From JAOZPE01 sp964601275 (GTDB lineage Bacteria; Krumholzibacteriota; Krumholzibacteriia; JAJRXK01), in NCBI GenBank assembly GCA_964601275.1, contig CAZRMV010000010.1:62001-126000 (forward strand): a stretch of 64,000 nt of DNA, written 5' to 3'. Of this stretch, positions 1 through 8,826 are shown piece by piece. The translations under genes and the position numbers were made by a program. Every line of letters starts with the position of its first letter. Position 1 is the stretch's first letter. Below the pieces are notes generated by a model, which saw nothing but the letters and a program-made list of their open reading frames with translations, made no database searches and had not been told where the DNA came from.

Positions 1-72
1 TGGGCGCTCGATCCGCAGGACTACGAGAAACGGATCCAGCCGCTCCAGCGCTTCTTCTTCGACGAGGTCTGA
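1..72 (+). CDS. C-terminal end of an unidentified protein (5' truncated by window)
   Basis: The frame is open from base 1 and closes at a TGA at 70-72, giving 23 codons that end in QRFFFDEV. The codon usage matches the neighbours, so this is probably the tail of a real gene that starts outside the window. Too little is present to name a family. The next gene is convergent, on the minus strand. Confidence 0.5.
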   Translation, partial: WALDPQDYEKRIQPLQRFFFDEV

Positions 73-127
73 TCGGATTCCAGTGGCCCGCGGCGGCCCC
101 CATCGAGGCCGCCGCGACCGCGGAGGC

Positions 128-1648
128 TCAGGGGGCCTGCAGTTTCGCCTCCAGCTCCCTCGCCTGGCGGACTCCCGGATGATCCTCGTCGGCCAGGGCC
201 ATCACCCTCAGGTAGGTCTTCACCCGCTGGAGGGCGGCATCGGTGCGGCCCAGCTTCGCGTCGGCCTGGGCCGCGAGCAGGTTCATGTACGGGAAGGTGG
301 GAATGATCGAGAGGATGCGGTCGGCCTGCTGGAGAGCGGCGTCGTAGTCTCCCGCCTCGTACTCGATACGTCCCAGGTCGTAGTGCCAGAAGGCTGCCCG
401 GTGGGGGGGGAAGCTGCTCTCATCGAGTGCCTTGGTGATCTCCGCCGCCGCCGCGCGGTAGTCCACACCCCGGGCCACGCTCAACTTCGCCTTGAGGAGC
501 CCTCCCACGATGGTTCCCAGGCTCTTCATCGAGGAGCCCATCGGTTGGCCGGATTTCTCCACCACCTTCTGCCAGTACGTGCTCGCGTTGCGCATGGATT
601 CCTCCGCCTCGTCGAGACGCCCCAGCTCGATGAGGGCGAAGGTGCGGAAAGTGAAGACGTTCAGCAGGATGCCGATCCTGGCGGGGTCGTCCTCGATGTC
701 CCCGGTGGCGCGGGTCAACTCGGCGTCGCAGAGCTGCAGAACCTTCTCCGGCCGCATTCCGAGCGATTCGATGCGGATCCTCTGCACCGGGAGGTAGCGG
801 GTGCTGACTCCCTGTTCGGTCATCGCCTTCTTGGCTTGGTCGATGGCATAGCGTGCGCGGTGGACCTGTCCGGTGACGGCGAGGGTGGTCGCCAGGTGGA
901 GGGCCGAATGGTAGAAGGTGGGCCGGATCTCCAGGGCCTTCAGGTACTCCTGGATGGCCTTGTCGTATTCGCCGGCCGCGTCATAGGCCTCGCCCAGCGA
1001 GTCGTGGGGGTTCGGCTGATCGTTGGCGTAGTAGGCGTAGCGCTGGAGATTGGCGATGGCGGTGGGGTAGTCTCCTTTCTCCAGGTACAGGTAACCGAGC
1101 TGGTTGTGGCTCATGACCATCGTGGGGTCGATCGCCAACGACTTCTCGTAGAGGCGGATCGCCTGGTCGGTGTCCCCGTCGGTCCAGGCTTGCCGGGCGC
1201 GGATGAGGATCGACCGGACATCGTTCGGGTATTTCTCGGCCAGCTCGTCGAGGACGGCCATCGCCTGATCGTGCTCGCCATTGAAGACGTCGTAGTAGTA
1301 ATCGATGTAGAGCCGTTCGTCCTCGCGGACCATCTCTCGCAGCTCGTGGGCACGCTTCAGGGCCTGCTTGCTTCCCTCGCGATTCTCGAGATTGCGCCGG
1401 GCCGTGGCCAGCTCGATCCACGCCATCGCGAAATTGCTGTCCGCCTCGACCGCTTTCTCGAAGGAATGTTCCGCTTCGGACCAGAAGAACTTCTCCCGGT
1501 TCTCCACCCCCTTCTCGTACCACTGGTAGGCCACCTTGGAATCGGTGGTCACCGGCAGCGGTTTTTCCTTCAGGAACAGGCCCCAGGCCCCCGCTCCCAT
1601 CGCCACCGCGAGAATCAGCGTCGCCAGCAGGATGTCGCGTCGTCTCAT
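128..1648 (-). CDS. membrane-anchored or exported TPR protein
   Basis: A 506-residue protein with a positively charged N-terminus (MRRRD) and one hydrophobic segment at about residues 6-24, so it is exported or held by a signal anchor. The rest is a run of tetratricopeptide repeats. The clearest lie at about 40-100, 150-240 and 415-500, with typical W/A/G/Y/P spacing such as 'LGYLYLEKGDYPTAI' and 'LGEAYDAAGEYDKAI'. TPR arrays are protein-binding scaffolds; no catalytic domain is visible and the partner is unknown. It lies 67 bp downstream of the SpoIIE-type phosphatase on the same strand, so co-transcription is possible. Naming beyond TPR protein is not justified. Confidence 0.85.
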   Translation of the reverse strand: MRRRDILLATLILAVAMGAGAWGLFLKEKPLPVTTDSKVAYQWYEKGVENREKFFWSEAEHSFEKAVEADSNFAMAWIELATARRNLENREGSKQALKRAHELREMVREDERLYIDYYYDVFNGEHDQAMAVLDELAEKYPNDVRSILIRARQAWTDGDTDQAIRLYEKSLAIDPTMVMSHNQLGYLYLEKGDYPTAIANLQRYAYYANDQPNPHDSLGEAYDAAGEYDKAIQEYLKALEIRPTFYHSALHLATTLAVTGQVHRARYAIDQAKKAMTEQGVSTRYLPVQRIRIESLGMRPEKVLQLCDAELTRATGDIEDDPARIGILLNVFTFRTFALIELGRLDEAEESMRNASTYWQKVVEKSGQPMGSSMKSLGTIVGGLLKAKLSVARGVDYRAAAAEITKALDESSFPPHRAAFWHYDLGRIEYEAGDYDAALQQADRILSIIPTFPYMNLLAAQADAKLGRTDAALQRVKTYLRVMALADEDHPGVRQARELEAKLQAP

Positions 1649-1715
1649 GTCACCGGGTTCCCTGGCTGCGGGGTGGATGGGAGGCGGATCGTTCGTTCAT
1701 GGTTCAACCTTTCCC

Positions 1716-4283
1716 CTACGGATTCCCCGGCGCCGATGTTGCATCGGCGGCCATTTCCTTCTTCACCCGCAGGACCACGATGGTCAGATCGTCTCCCGCG
1801 TTGCGTTCGCCAGAGCCGTTGCGTTGGCCGACGTGTCGGAAGACTGCATCTTCCAGTTCCTGGGCGATCTCATGGGCGGGTCGATCGGACCGGCGGCGGA
1901 CGACTTCCTCCAGCCGTTCGGTTCCGAATTGCTCTTCCGAGGGGCTTTCGGCCTCGGTGACCCCGTCGGTGTAGAGCACCAGAAGGTCCCCCGGTCCCAG
2001 CGAGATGGCCTCTTCCGGATAGTCCATTCCCTCGAAGGCTCCCAGCGGGGTCGAACCTTCCTCCAGCCAGGAAGACGAACCGTCGGCCCGATGCAGCAGG
2101 GGAGGATTGTGCCCGGCGCTGGAGTAGACCAGTCTCCGGCGCTCGGGTTCGAGAGCGGCCAGGAACAGGGTGGCGAAACGGTCGCTGTCGGTGCTCTCGT
2201 AGAGCGCCATGTTCACCGCTCCCAGGATCGACGCCGGGCTGGAGTGGATCCCGGCCAGGGCCCGCAGCGAAGCCTGGAGATTGCTGGCCAAGAGCGACGC
2301 TCCCATTCCCTTCCCCGAGACATCGCTGATCACCACACCGGTGCGTCCCTCTCTCATGGAGACGAAGTCGTAGTAGTCGCCGCTGATCTGTCTGGAGGGA
2401 AGATTGACCGCGGCGATCTCGTACTCGGCCAGCTGGGGCACTTCGCGGGGCAGCAGCCGCTGCTGGATCGAGCGGGCCAGCGCCAGTTCCTCTTCCAGCT
2501 GCCGACGGTGGATGGCCTCGTCGTACAGGCGGGTATTCTCCAGCTGCACTCCCATCTGTCCCGCCACGATGGCCAACAGTTCGAGTTCGGCGCCCTCGTA
2601 GGCTGCCTCGCTGCGCTTGGGCCCCAGGCAGATCGCGGCCACCAGGCGGTCACCGGCCAGGGCGGGGACGACGATCTCCAGGCCATCGTCCAGAAGGGTG
2701 TGCAACTCCTCGGCGAGCCGGGCGCGGCGCCGGGCGCCGGCCTCCCCGCTCTCGGGCCGCAGCGGCGCGCTCATTTGGGATGCCAGCTCCTCGAGCACCA
2801 GGGCCGATCGCCGGTTCGCCAGGTACGAGGAGAGTTCGGTCAACGCCTTCTGGCCCTGGTGCGGCGAGGCCCTGAGCACTTCGGCTTCCGCCACCAGGAT
2901 GACGAGATGGCGGGGATGCAGAAGAGAGTTCACCCGGCTCTGCACCAGGTCGAAGAGCGCGTCACGTTCGATGGTCCGGGGAATGGAAAGGGCGAGGTCC
3001 TGAAGGGCCACCTGCATGTCATGTTTCTCGCGGAAGAAACTGCGTTCGAGGAATCCCTGGATCCGATCGCGGGCCGGTGCGAACGCGGCGGCGAGAATCA
3101 GGGTGGCGACGATGGCCACGAGCTGGCTCGTCTGCCCCGACGCCTTGAGCAGGATGTTGCCGACCACGATGACGATGAGCAGGTAGGTTCCTACGAGCAG
3201 CCCGGTGAGGACCGCGTAGATGAGCGAGCGCCGGATGATCACTTCGACTTCCATCAGCCGATAACGGGCGATGGAGTAACCGAAGGAGACCGGCACGAGC
3301 ACCAGGGGAACCGCCCCGAGCAGGGCGAAGTCGTTGCGCCCGAAGAGCACCTGGAAGGTCATGGTGAAGATCAGGTAGGGAAGAACCCCCAGCACCGTCC
3401 CGAGGGTCAGGAACTTCACCTTCTGCCGCAGGGTCGAATCGGTGGTCTGGACGTAGGTGGTGAGCAGACTGGCCAGTCCCACGGTGAAGTAGAGTCCCAG
3501 GATCATCTGTTGCAGCCCGGAGATCTGCGCCGGGTGGGAACCGTAGAACTGATCGCGGGTGAAGAGGATGTAATAGATGAAGGGCAGCACGTAGAGGCTG
3601 GGAAGGATCCATTTCTGCCGGAAGAGGATCCGGCGCGGTTCGGGGAAGATGAGGAAGAAATGGAGGAAGAGAGCGGGCACCAGCAGCGAGGACAAGGCCG
3701 CCATGTTCCGGGAGAAGACCTGGCTCCAGTAGTACTCGACGCTGCGTCCGCTCGAGGAGAAGAAGTAGAGGAGGAAAACGACCCCGAGCAGGTAGAAGAC
3801 GCGGGCCGGGTCCCGCCACGGATTCTTCCAGAACACGTACAGCCCCACCAGGAAGTACACGAGCCCCAGGCCGCAGTAGATCAGGTAGATCATGACATTG
3901 GTGGTGCGCGTGCTCGCGAGCTTCAGGTCGGCCTCGAAGACCTGTCCGTCGCGATTGACCATGTAGGGAACCACGTCGCCCACCTGGTGCGAACGGAGGA
4001 TCAGGGCCGCCTGGCGCGGCGACGAGATGGCCTTGCGGTCGATTCCCTCGATGTAGTCCCCGACCTGCAGGGGCATGGGCTCACCTTCGGAGGTGGCCAT
4101 CTCGGCCGGGCCGTTGGGGACGATGCCCCCGATCTGGATCTCATGTTTGCCCAGCTTCCACTCCGCGCCGTCGGTGGGCTTGCGCTGGAGGGCGTCGTAG
4201 GCGCAGAACAGCGCGGCGAAGAGGGCGAGCATCCCCAGCAACAGATAGCCCATGGGCGGGCGATGGACCGTCGAGTCGGACAT
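1716..4283 (-). CDS. membrane PP2C/SpoIIE-type serine phosphatase with PDZ-like and GAF-like domains
   Basis: 855 residues from the ATG at 4283. An upstream ATG at 4463 would add a low-complexity extension and is not preferred. Order: a transmembrane segment (about 10-32); a PDZ-like segment (about 45-125, 'IVPNGPAEMA...LQVGDYIEGID'); several transmembrane helices to about 370; a GAF-like region (about 420-600); then a SpoIIE/PP2C phosphatase domain (about 640-840). Metal-binding signatures are 'GDYYDF', 'VISDVSGKGMGASLL' and 'YTDGVTEA'. Such proteins dephosphorylate anti-anti-sigma (STAS) proteins or other phosphoserine targets in partner-switching pathways. No STAS or anti-sigma kinase partner is visible nearby, so the target is unknown. 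Confidence 0.9.
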   Translation of the reverse strand: MSDSTVHRPPMGYLLLGMLALFAALFCAYDALQRKPTDGAEWKLGKHEIQIGGIVPNGPAEMATSEGEPMPLQVGDYIEGIDRKAISSPRQAALILRSHQVGDVVPYMVNRDGQVFEADLKLASTRTTNVMIYLIYCGLGLVYFLVGLYVFWKNPWRDPARVFYLLGVVFLLYFFSSSGRSVEYYWSQVFSRNMAALSSLLVPALFLHFFLIFPEPRRILFRQKWILPSLYVLPFIYYILFTRDQFYGSHPAQISGLQQMILGLYFTVGLASLLTTYVQTTDSTLRQKVKFLTLGTVLGVLPYLIFTMTFQVLFGRNDFALLGAVPLVLVPVSFGYSIARYRLMEVEVIIRRSLIYAVLTGLLVGTYLLIVIVVGNILLKASGQTSQLVAIVATLILAAAFAPARDRIQGFLERSFFREKHDMQVALQDLALSIPRTIERDALFDLVQSRVNSLLHPRHLVILVAEAEVLRASPHQGQKALTELSSYLANRRSALVLEELASQMSAPLRPESGEAGARRRARLAEELHTLLDDGLEIVVPALAGDRLVAAICLGPKRSEAAYEGAELELLAIVAGQMGVQLENTRLYDEAIHRRQLEEELALARSIQQRLLPREVPQLAEYEIAAVNLPSRQISGDYYDFVSMREGRTGVVISDVSGKGMGASLLASNLQASLRALAGIHSSPASILGAVNMALYESTDSDRFATLFLAALEPERRRLVYSSAGHNPPLLHRADGSSSWLEEGSTPLGAFEGMDYPEEAISLGPGDLLVLYTDGVTEAESPSEEQFGTERLEEVVRRRSDRPAHEIAQELEDAVFRHVGQRNGSGERNAGDDLTIVVLRVKKEMAADATSAPGNP

Positions 4284-4528
4284 TCGTACCACGCGCTTCG
4301 GTGTCGATGGGGCGCCAGGAAGTGGGATGGCCCTCGTCCCGCACAGTCTAACCTTTCCTGCGCGGTCTCTCATCCCATTATGCAGGACGCGCCAGACCCC
4401 CCTCGGGTTGCGGGAGGGCTCGCCGCCCGGGTGGGCGGATCGGGGGGAGGCCCGAGTTGCCACTCCATGCTCTCTTACCTAAGATCCCTCGAACCGATCC
4501 ACCCGATCCTTCGACCAGGGGATGCCCC

Positions 4529-5374
4529 GTGAACCACGCTGAAACCTCTCCCCATGCCCTCCGGACCTTCCTCGGTGGATTGCTGCGGGAGGTCCGGCCG
4601 CAGATCGTGGAACGCTTCGGGACCACCGGACCCCTCACCTTCAAGTACGCCCAGGAGGCCATCACCGAGGTCGACCGGCAGATCGAGGATCGGCTGGTGG
4701 AAAGGATCCTCGAGCGCTTCCCCGATCACCGGATCATGGGGGAGGAGGCTGGGATCCGCGGCCGCGGGGATTCCCCCTGGACCTGGCAGATCGACCCCAT
4801 CGACGGAACCCTCAACTACTCGGTGGGCATCCCGGTGTTCTCGACCTCGGTGGCGATTCTCCACCGGGACGAGTTGGTGGCCGGAGCGGTGCTCGACTCC
4901 CTGCGGGACGAGCTGTTCAGCGCGGCCCGGGGCGAAGGAGCCTGGGTGAGCCGTGCGCCCTACGGCCAAAAGGACTACGTGGAGGAGCGCCTGGAGGTGA
5001 GTTCGCGGGCGACCTTCGCCGAGGCGGTGGTGAGTACGCAATTCGGCCGCCGTTCGGTCTTCGTGGACCATCCCGATCTGCTGCAGAAGATGATGCGCAC
5101 CCCGTTGAAGACCCGGCGCCTGGGCAGCATCGCCATCGAACTGGCCTGGCTGGCCGCCGGCCGGATCGATCTCTTGCTGGCGGGAAAGATCTCCCCCATC
5201 CACACCTACGACATCGCGGCCGGAATGATCCTGGTGCAGGAAGCCGGAGGCCGGGTGACCGACGGCCGCGGCCGGGAGGTCGTGGAAGGTGGGCTGGAAC
5301 TCATCGCCTCCAATGGTCATATGCACGGCGAGGTCGTCGAACTGTTGCGCCCCTGGCTGGGGGAGGGGGACTGA
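4529..5374 (+). CDS. inositol-monophosphatase-family phosphatase (HisN/CysQ/SuhB-like)
   Basis: 281 residues. The GTG start at 4529 is chosen because a CAGGGG Shine-Dalgarno-like run lies 7 bases upstream; the ATG at 4457 would add a proline-rich tail untypical of the family. The metal- and phosphate-binding motifs are present: 'MGEEAG' (about 70-75), 'IDPIDGTLNY' (about 88-97) and a C-terminal 'TYDIAAG', which corresponds to the family's WD-A-G motif. Members hydrolyse inositol phosphate, histidinol phosphate or 3'-phosphoadenosine 5'-phosphate using Mg2+; substrate cannot be assigned from sequence alone. Its start region is divergent from the SpoIIE phosphatase. The next gene starts 49 bp downstream on the same strand. 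Confidence 0.88.
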   Translation: MNHAETSPHALRTFLGGLLREVRPQIVERFGTTGPLTFKYAQEAITEVDRQIEDRLVERILERFPDHRIMGEEAGIRGRGDSPWTWQIDPIDGTLNYSVGIPVFSTSVAILHRDELVAGAVLDSLRDELFSAARGEGAWVSRAPYGQKDYVEERLEVSSRATFAEAVVSTQFGRRSVFVDHPDLLQKMMRTPLKTRRLGSIAIELAWLAAGRIDLLLAGKISPIHTYDIAAGMILVQEAGGRVTDGRGREVVEGGLELIASNGHMHGEVVELLRPWLGEGD

Positions 5375-5423
5375 CCCCGATGCCCCTGGGTGGGTGATGG
5401 GGTGGTTGGCTCGGGGGGTTCCC

Positions 5424-7217
5424 ATGAAGGGCTTCAGCAAGCGATCCGACCCGTGGATCCTCGGCGCCGTTGCGGTGGCGGTGCGGGTCTGGAGCCTGCT
5501 CGACGCCCGTCACGCGCCCTTCTGGCAGGTTCCCCTGGTCGATGAACTCGCCTACCTGCAGACCGCCCAGGGCATCCTCCACCACGAGGCTTTGCCCCTG
5601 GGCGCCTACTACGCCGCACCGGGATACGCCTGGATCCTCGCCGCGGTGATGGGGGCGGGACTCGATCCCCTCGTGCTGAAGTTCGTGCAGGCGGCGGTCG
5701 GGGTCCTGAACGCCTGGATGGTCTATCGCCTCGCCACGCGTTGGTTCTCCCGTCGCGAGGGGCTTGTGGCCGGATTGCTCTGGGCGGTCTATCCCTCGGC
5801 GCTGTTCCACGAGCTGCTCCTGCTCAAGCCCACCTTCGCCGTCGCCTTCACCCTTGGGGCCCTGCTGCTGCTCAGCGGGGGATCTTTCGCCCGCCGGCCC
5901 TGGATCATCGCCACGGGGGCGGGTGTCCTGTTGGGAGGCGCCACCCTGCTGCGCGGGGAGACCCTCCTGGTCGGGCTGGTGTTGGCCGCCGCGCTGGCGC
6001 GGCGGGAATGGCGGGTCCGCCCTGTCCCTCGGCCGGAAGGGACGCCTCCCTCGCCCGCGGAAGACCCTCCCGGCCCAGCGCGCTGGCGAAGGCGCCTGGC
6101 GCTCCTGGCCCCGGCGGTGGCCCTGCTGGTCGGGCAGGGGGCGGTGGTGGCCGTCCCCACCGCGATGAACCTCGCGCGCGGCGGCGGTTTCGTGGTCCTG
6201 GCCTACTCGGGGGGCGTGGGCTTCTACATGGGGAACCACCCCGGCGCCGATGGAAGTTACCTGCCGCTGATTCCCGACCGCAGTGACGCGCGGGTGGAAG
6301 AGCGGGATGCGGTGGAACTGGCTCGCCGGCGCACCGGGAGGCGCCTGGACGCGGCCGGGGTCTCCCGCTTCTGGTGGAAGGAGGGTCTGCACTTCTGGCG
6401 GGACGATCCCGCCGGGGCCCTGCGCCTGAGCGGGCGCAAGCTCGCCCTCCTGTGGGGGCCCACCGAGATCGCCGATGTCCTGTCCCGGCGCCTGGCTGCG
6501 CGATGGGTGCGACCGTTGCGCAACCGGGTGGTGGGCGCCGCCCTGGTGCTTCCTTTGGCCCTGGTGGGGCTGTGGCGGACCCGCCGCCACGGTCCGGCCT
6601 GGCCGGCCCGGGCCTACCTGCTGGGCAGCCAGGTCGCGTTGGTGCCGTTCTTCCTCTTCGAACGCTTCCGGCTGCCGATGGTCGCCGCGGCCGGGGTTCC
6701 GCTGGCCGCGGCGGCGCTGGTGGAGGGATGGGATGTGCTGAAGGCGCGGCGGTATCCGGTGCTGGCCCTCCAGCTGGTGGTCGTCGTGGCACTGGGGTGG
6801 ACCCTGTCCCAGGTGCGGCTGGACCGGGACGAGGTGGTGTTGCGGGTGAACCTGGGGAGCATGTTCCTGGAGTCGGGGCACTACGAGGAGGCCCTGAGGG
6901 AATTCCAGGCGGTGCAGAGGGAACAGCCCGCGGCCTGGCGGGTGGAGATGAACATCGCGGCCACCTACGCCGCGATGGGCCGCGACGAGCAGGCGCTGCG
7001 CAGCCTGCGGTCGGTGCTGCGCAAGCTCTACGCCGAGGGGAAGCGGACCGGGCACCCGGTGATCGCCGACATCGTGCAATGCCATGAGCTCTCCGGAGAT
7101 CTCCTGGCCCGGCAGGGCCGTCTCGAACAAGCGCGGGATCAGTACTCCGCCGCGCTGAAATGGCGGCCGAACCACCGGCGCATCCAGGCAAAACTCCGTT
7201 CCCTGCCCGAATCCTAG
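5424..7217 (+). CDS. GT39-like polytopic glycosyltransferase with C-terminal TPR segment
   Basis: About 597 residues. The ATG at 5424 follows a G-rich SD-like run at 5412-5417; an in-frame ATG at 5397 is the alternative. The N-terminal 470 residues resemble ArnT/PMT-type (GT-C, GT39) transferases. They have many hydrophobic helices and an early acidic luminal loop 'VDELAYLQTAQG', where catalytic acidic residues sit in this fold. These enzymes move a sugar from a polyprenyl carrier at the outer face of the inner membrane. After the last helix, about 130 residues form TPR-like repeats ('SGHYEEALREFQAVQ', 'QGRLEQARDQYSAAL'). Its stop codon overlaps that of the convergent zinc-ribbon gene. Acceptor and donor are unknown. 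Confidence 0.8.
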   Translation: MKGFSKRSDPWILGAVAVAVRVWSLLDARHAPFWQVPLVDELAYLQTAQGILHHEALPLGAYYAAPGYAWILAAVMGAGLDPLVLKFVQAAVGVLNAWMVYRLATRWFSRREGLVAGLLWAVYPSALFHELLLLKPTFAVAFTLGALLLLSGGSFARRPWIIATGAGVLLGGATLLRGETLLVGLVLAAALARREWRVRPVPRPEGTPPSPAEDPPGPARWRRRLALLAPAVALLVGQGAVVAVPTAMNLARGGGFVVLAYSGGVGFYMGNHPGADGSYLPLIPDRSDARVEERDAVELARRRTGRRLDAAGVSRFWWKEGLHFWRDDPAGALRLSGRKLALLWGPTEIADVLSRRLAARWVRPLRNRVVGAALVLPLALVGLWRTRRHGPAWPARAYLLGSQVALVPFFLFERFRLPMVAAAGVPLAAAALVEGWDVLKARRYPVLALQLVVVVALGWTLSQVRLDRDEVVLRVNLGSMFLESGHYEEALREFQAVQREQPAAWRVEMNIAATYAAMGRDEQALRSLRSVLRKLYAEGKRTGHPVIADIVQCHELSGDLLARQGRLEQARDQYSAALKWRPNHRRIQAKLRSLPES

Positions 7218-7651
7218 TCCATGCCTGGATCGTCTTTCCGCGGCAGCGCGTCCTGGTGCAGCCGCAGCATTTCTTCCATCAATCGGGAAAGGGCGGGGGA
7301 TTCCTCCGCGAGCGTCCCGTCGATCGCCCGGCAGATCAGGAACGGCCACTGCCGGGGTGGACAGATCGCGGCCTGGCGCCGCAGCCAGGACAAGAGATCA
7401 CGCGCGAGGGGATGGGACGTCTCCTGGAGAAACCCCCGGGCGCGGCCGCGGAGGGTGTAGGCATTGCGCGCGGCATCGCGAAGGTAGGGGGAGTTCGACC
7501 ACCGGGCGGACAGCTCACGGCTCTCCCGTCGCAACCGATCCAACTGTCCGGGGGTGAGGGTGGCATGACCGCAGTAGGGGCAACGCAGTTGCGCCGGGTC
7601 CAGGGAGAAGCCGCAGTGCGGGCAGGGAGCGGGCCTGCGGAGGATGTCCAC
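7214..7651 (-). CDS. small zinc-ribbon protein, function unknown
   Basis: 145 residues from a GTG at 7651 with GGGAG six bases upstream. The N-terminus carries two CxxC knuckles ('PCPHCGF' and 'RCPYCGH'), spaced as in a single zinc ribbon. The remainder is an alpha-helical, Arg/Leu-rich region without a recognisable domain. It converges with the upstream glycosyltransferase gene so closely that both stop codons share the bases CTAG at 7214-7217. A long in-frame extension upstream runs through the IS element on the antisense side and is not part of this gene. I do not recognise a named family. Confidence 0.65.
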   Translation of the reverse strand: MDILRRPAPCPHCGFSLDPAQLRCPYCGHATLTPGQLDRLRRESRELSARWSNSPYLRDAARNAYTLRGRARGFLQETSHPLARDLLSWLRRQAAICPPRQWPFLICRAIDGTLAEESPALSRLMEEMLRLHQDALPRKDDPGMD

Positions 7652-7735
7652 GATGATCTCCCGGTGGGTCGGGACTGGCCAAGCGGGGAGGGATCGACTA
7701 GGATGCCGCGTCGTCCAGGAACCTAAGGAGAGAAC

Positions 7736-8614
7736 ATGGGATCGGCCAAAGGAAAAAAGCGGAGGAGAGCGAAGACCCTCCCGAGGCGGTCGGGCCGGCG
7801 TGGCCGGCCCAAGGCGGCGCCGATGGCCACGACCGCCGACCGGCACGAACTCTACGAACTGGCGGTCCAGGACCCCGAGAACGAGGTGGAATTCCTCAGG
7901 GAGGTCTACCGCAGGGTGCGTCGGCGCCTGCCCCGACGGCTCCGGGAGGATTTCTGCGGCACCGCGACGGTCTGCGCCCAGTGGGTGCGACGTGGTCCGA
8001 AGAATACCGCCGAAGGATTCGACCTGGACGTGGAGACCCTCGAGTGGGGCCGCCGGCACCACCTCGATGCGCTGGGTGGGAGTGCCCGCCGGGTGATGCT
8101 GCACCCCAAGGACGTCCGGCAGCCGGGATTGCATCGGGCCGACATCACCTGTGCCCACAACTTCTCCTACCAGGTCTTCCAGACCCGCAAGGAGATGCTG
8201 GAATACCTCGAGTCGGTCCATCGGCACCTGGCCGACGACGGCGTCTTCGTCCTGGATATGTACGGGGGCTGGGAAGCGACGGAAGAGCTCACGGAGGAAC
8301 GGGAGATCGAGGGCACCGACGGCGTTCTCTACGTGTGGGAGCAGATCTCCTACGCTCCGGTGACCGGGCGGCAGCGGTGCGCCATCCATTTTCGTTTTCC
8401 CGATGGCAGCGAACTGCGCAACGCCTTCCAGTACGATTGGCGGCACTGGACCATGCCCGAGATGCGCGATCTCCTGAAGGAGGCGGGTTTTCTCCGGGTG
8501 GACGCCTGGTTCGAGGAGATCGACGAGGACGGCGACGGGACCGGCGTGTTCGCCCCCACCGACACCGGAATCAATTGCGAGGGTTGGCTGGGCTATCTGG
8601 TGGCTTACAAATAG
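7736..8614 (+). CDS. class I SAM-dependent methyltransferase
   Basis: 292 residues, with an AAGGAG ribosome-binding site a few bases before the ATG. The first 30 residues are Lys/Arg-rich and probably disordered. The core has class I methyltransferase features: 'EDFCGTATVCAQW' (SAM-binding loop region), 'AEGFDLDVETL' (acidic end of strand 2), 'HADITCAHNFSYQ'-like motif IV and 'DDGVFVLDMYGG' after it. It resembles small-molecule methyltransferases of the Methyltransf_25 type; the substrate is not predictable. The TAG stop (8612-8614) is followed directly by the left inverted repeat of the IS element, so native downstream sequence and any terminator have been displaced. Confidence 0.85.
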   Translation: MGSAKGKKRRRAKTLPRRSGRRGRPKAAPMATTADRHELYELAVQDPENEVEFLREVYRRVRRRLPRRLREDFCGTATVCAQWVRRGPKNTAEGFDLDVETLEWGRRHHLDALGGSARRVMLHPKDVRQPGLHRADITCAHNFSYQVFQTRKEMLEYLESVHRHLADDGVFVLDMYGGWEATEELTEEREIEGTDGVLYVWEQISYAPVTGRQRCAIHFRFPDGSELRNAFQYDWRHWTMPEMRDLLKEAGFLRVDAWFEEIDEDGDGTGVFAPTDTGINCEGWLGYLVAYK

Positions 8615-8640
8615 GGTTGTGCCTCGAAGAATGTGCATGG
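8615..8640 (+). repeat. left terminal inverted repeat of the IS element
   Basis: 26 bp beginning GGTTGTGCCTCGAAG. It is the exact reverse complement of 9957-9982 and starts on the base after the methyltransferase stop codon. Confidence 0.9.
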
Positions 8641-8826
8641 ATGGGGTGGGGACCGAAGAGGAGCTCCTGGGGTTGGGTTCCTGGGGGGAGAGGTGGGTGT
8701 GGATGGGTCGTGCCGTCAGGGCGCGCCGCGTCGCCACCCTACGGACCCTTCCTTCGGGGCGCTGGTCGGGGGATCGGGCCGGCCCGTGCTGCAGCCCCCG
8801 GTGGTTTCCCCCGGAGGAGAGGCGTC

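Noticed and set aside
1536..4532. A nearly 1000-codon open frame on the plus strand
   Set aside because: It is antisense to the SpoIIE-type phosphatase gene; composition is Gly/Gln/Glu/His-rich without domains, typical of a GC-rich shadow frame.
5301..7349. A 682-codon minus-strand frame opposite the glycosyltransferase
   Set aside because: Pro/Arg/Gln-rich with no motif, while the plus strand has clear membrane helices and TPRs.
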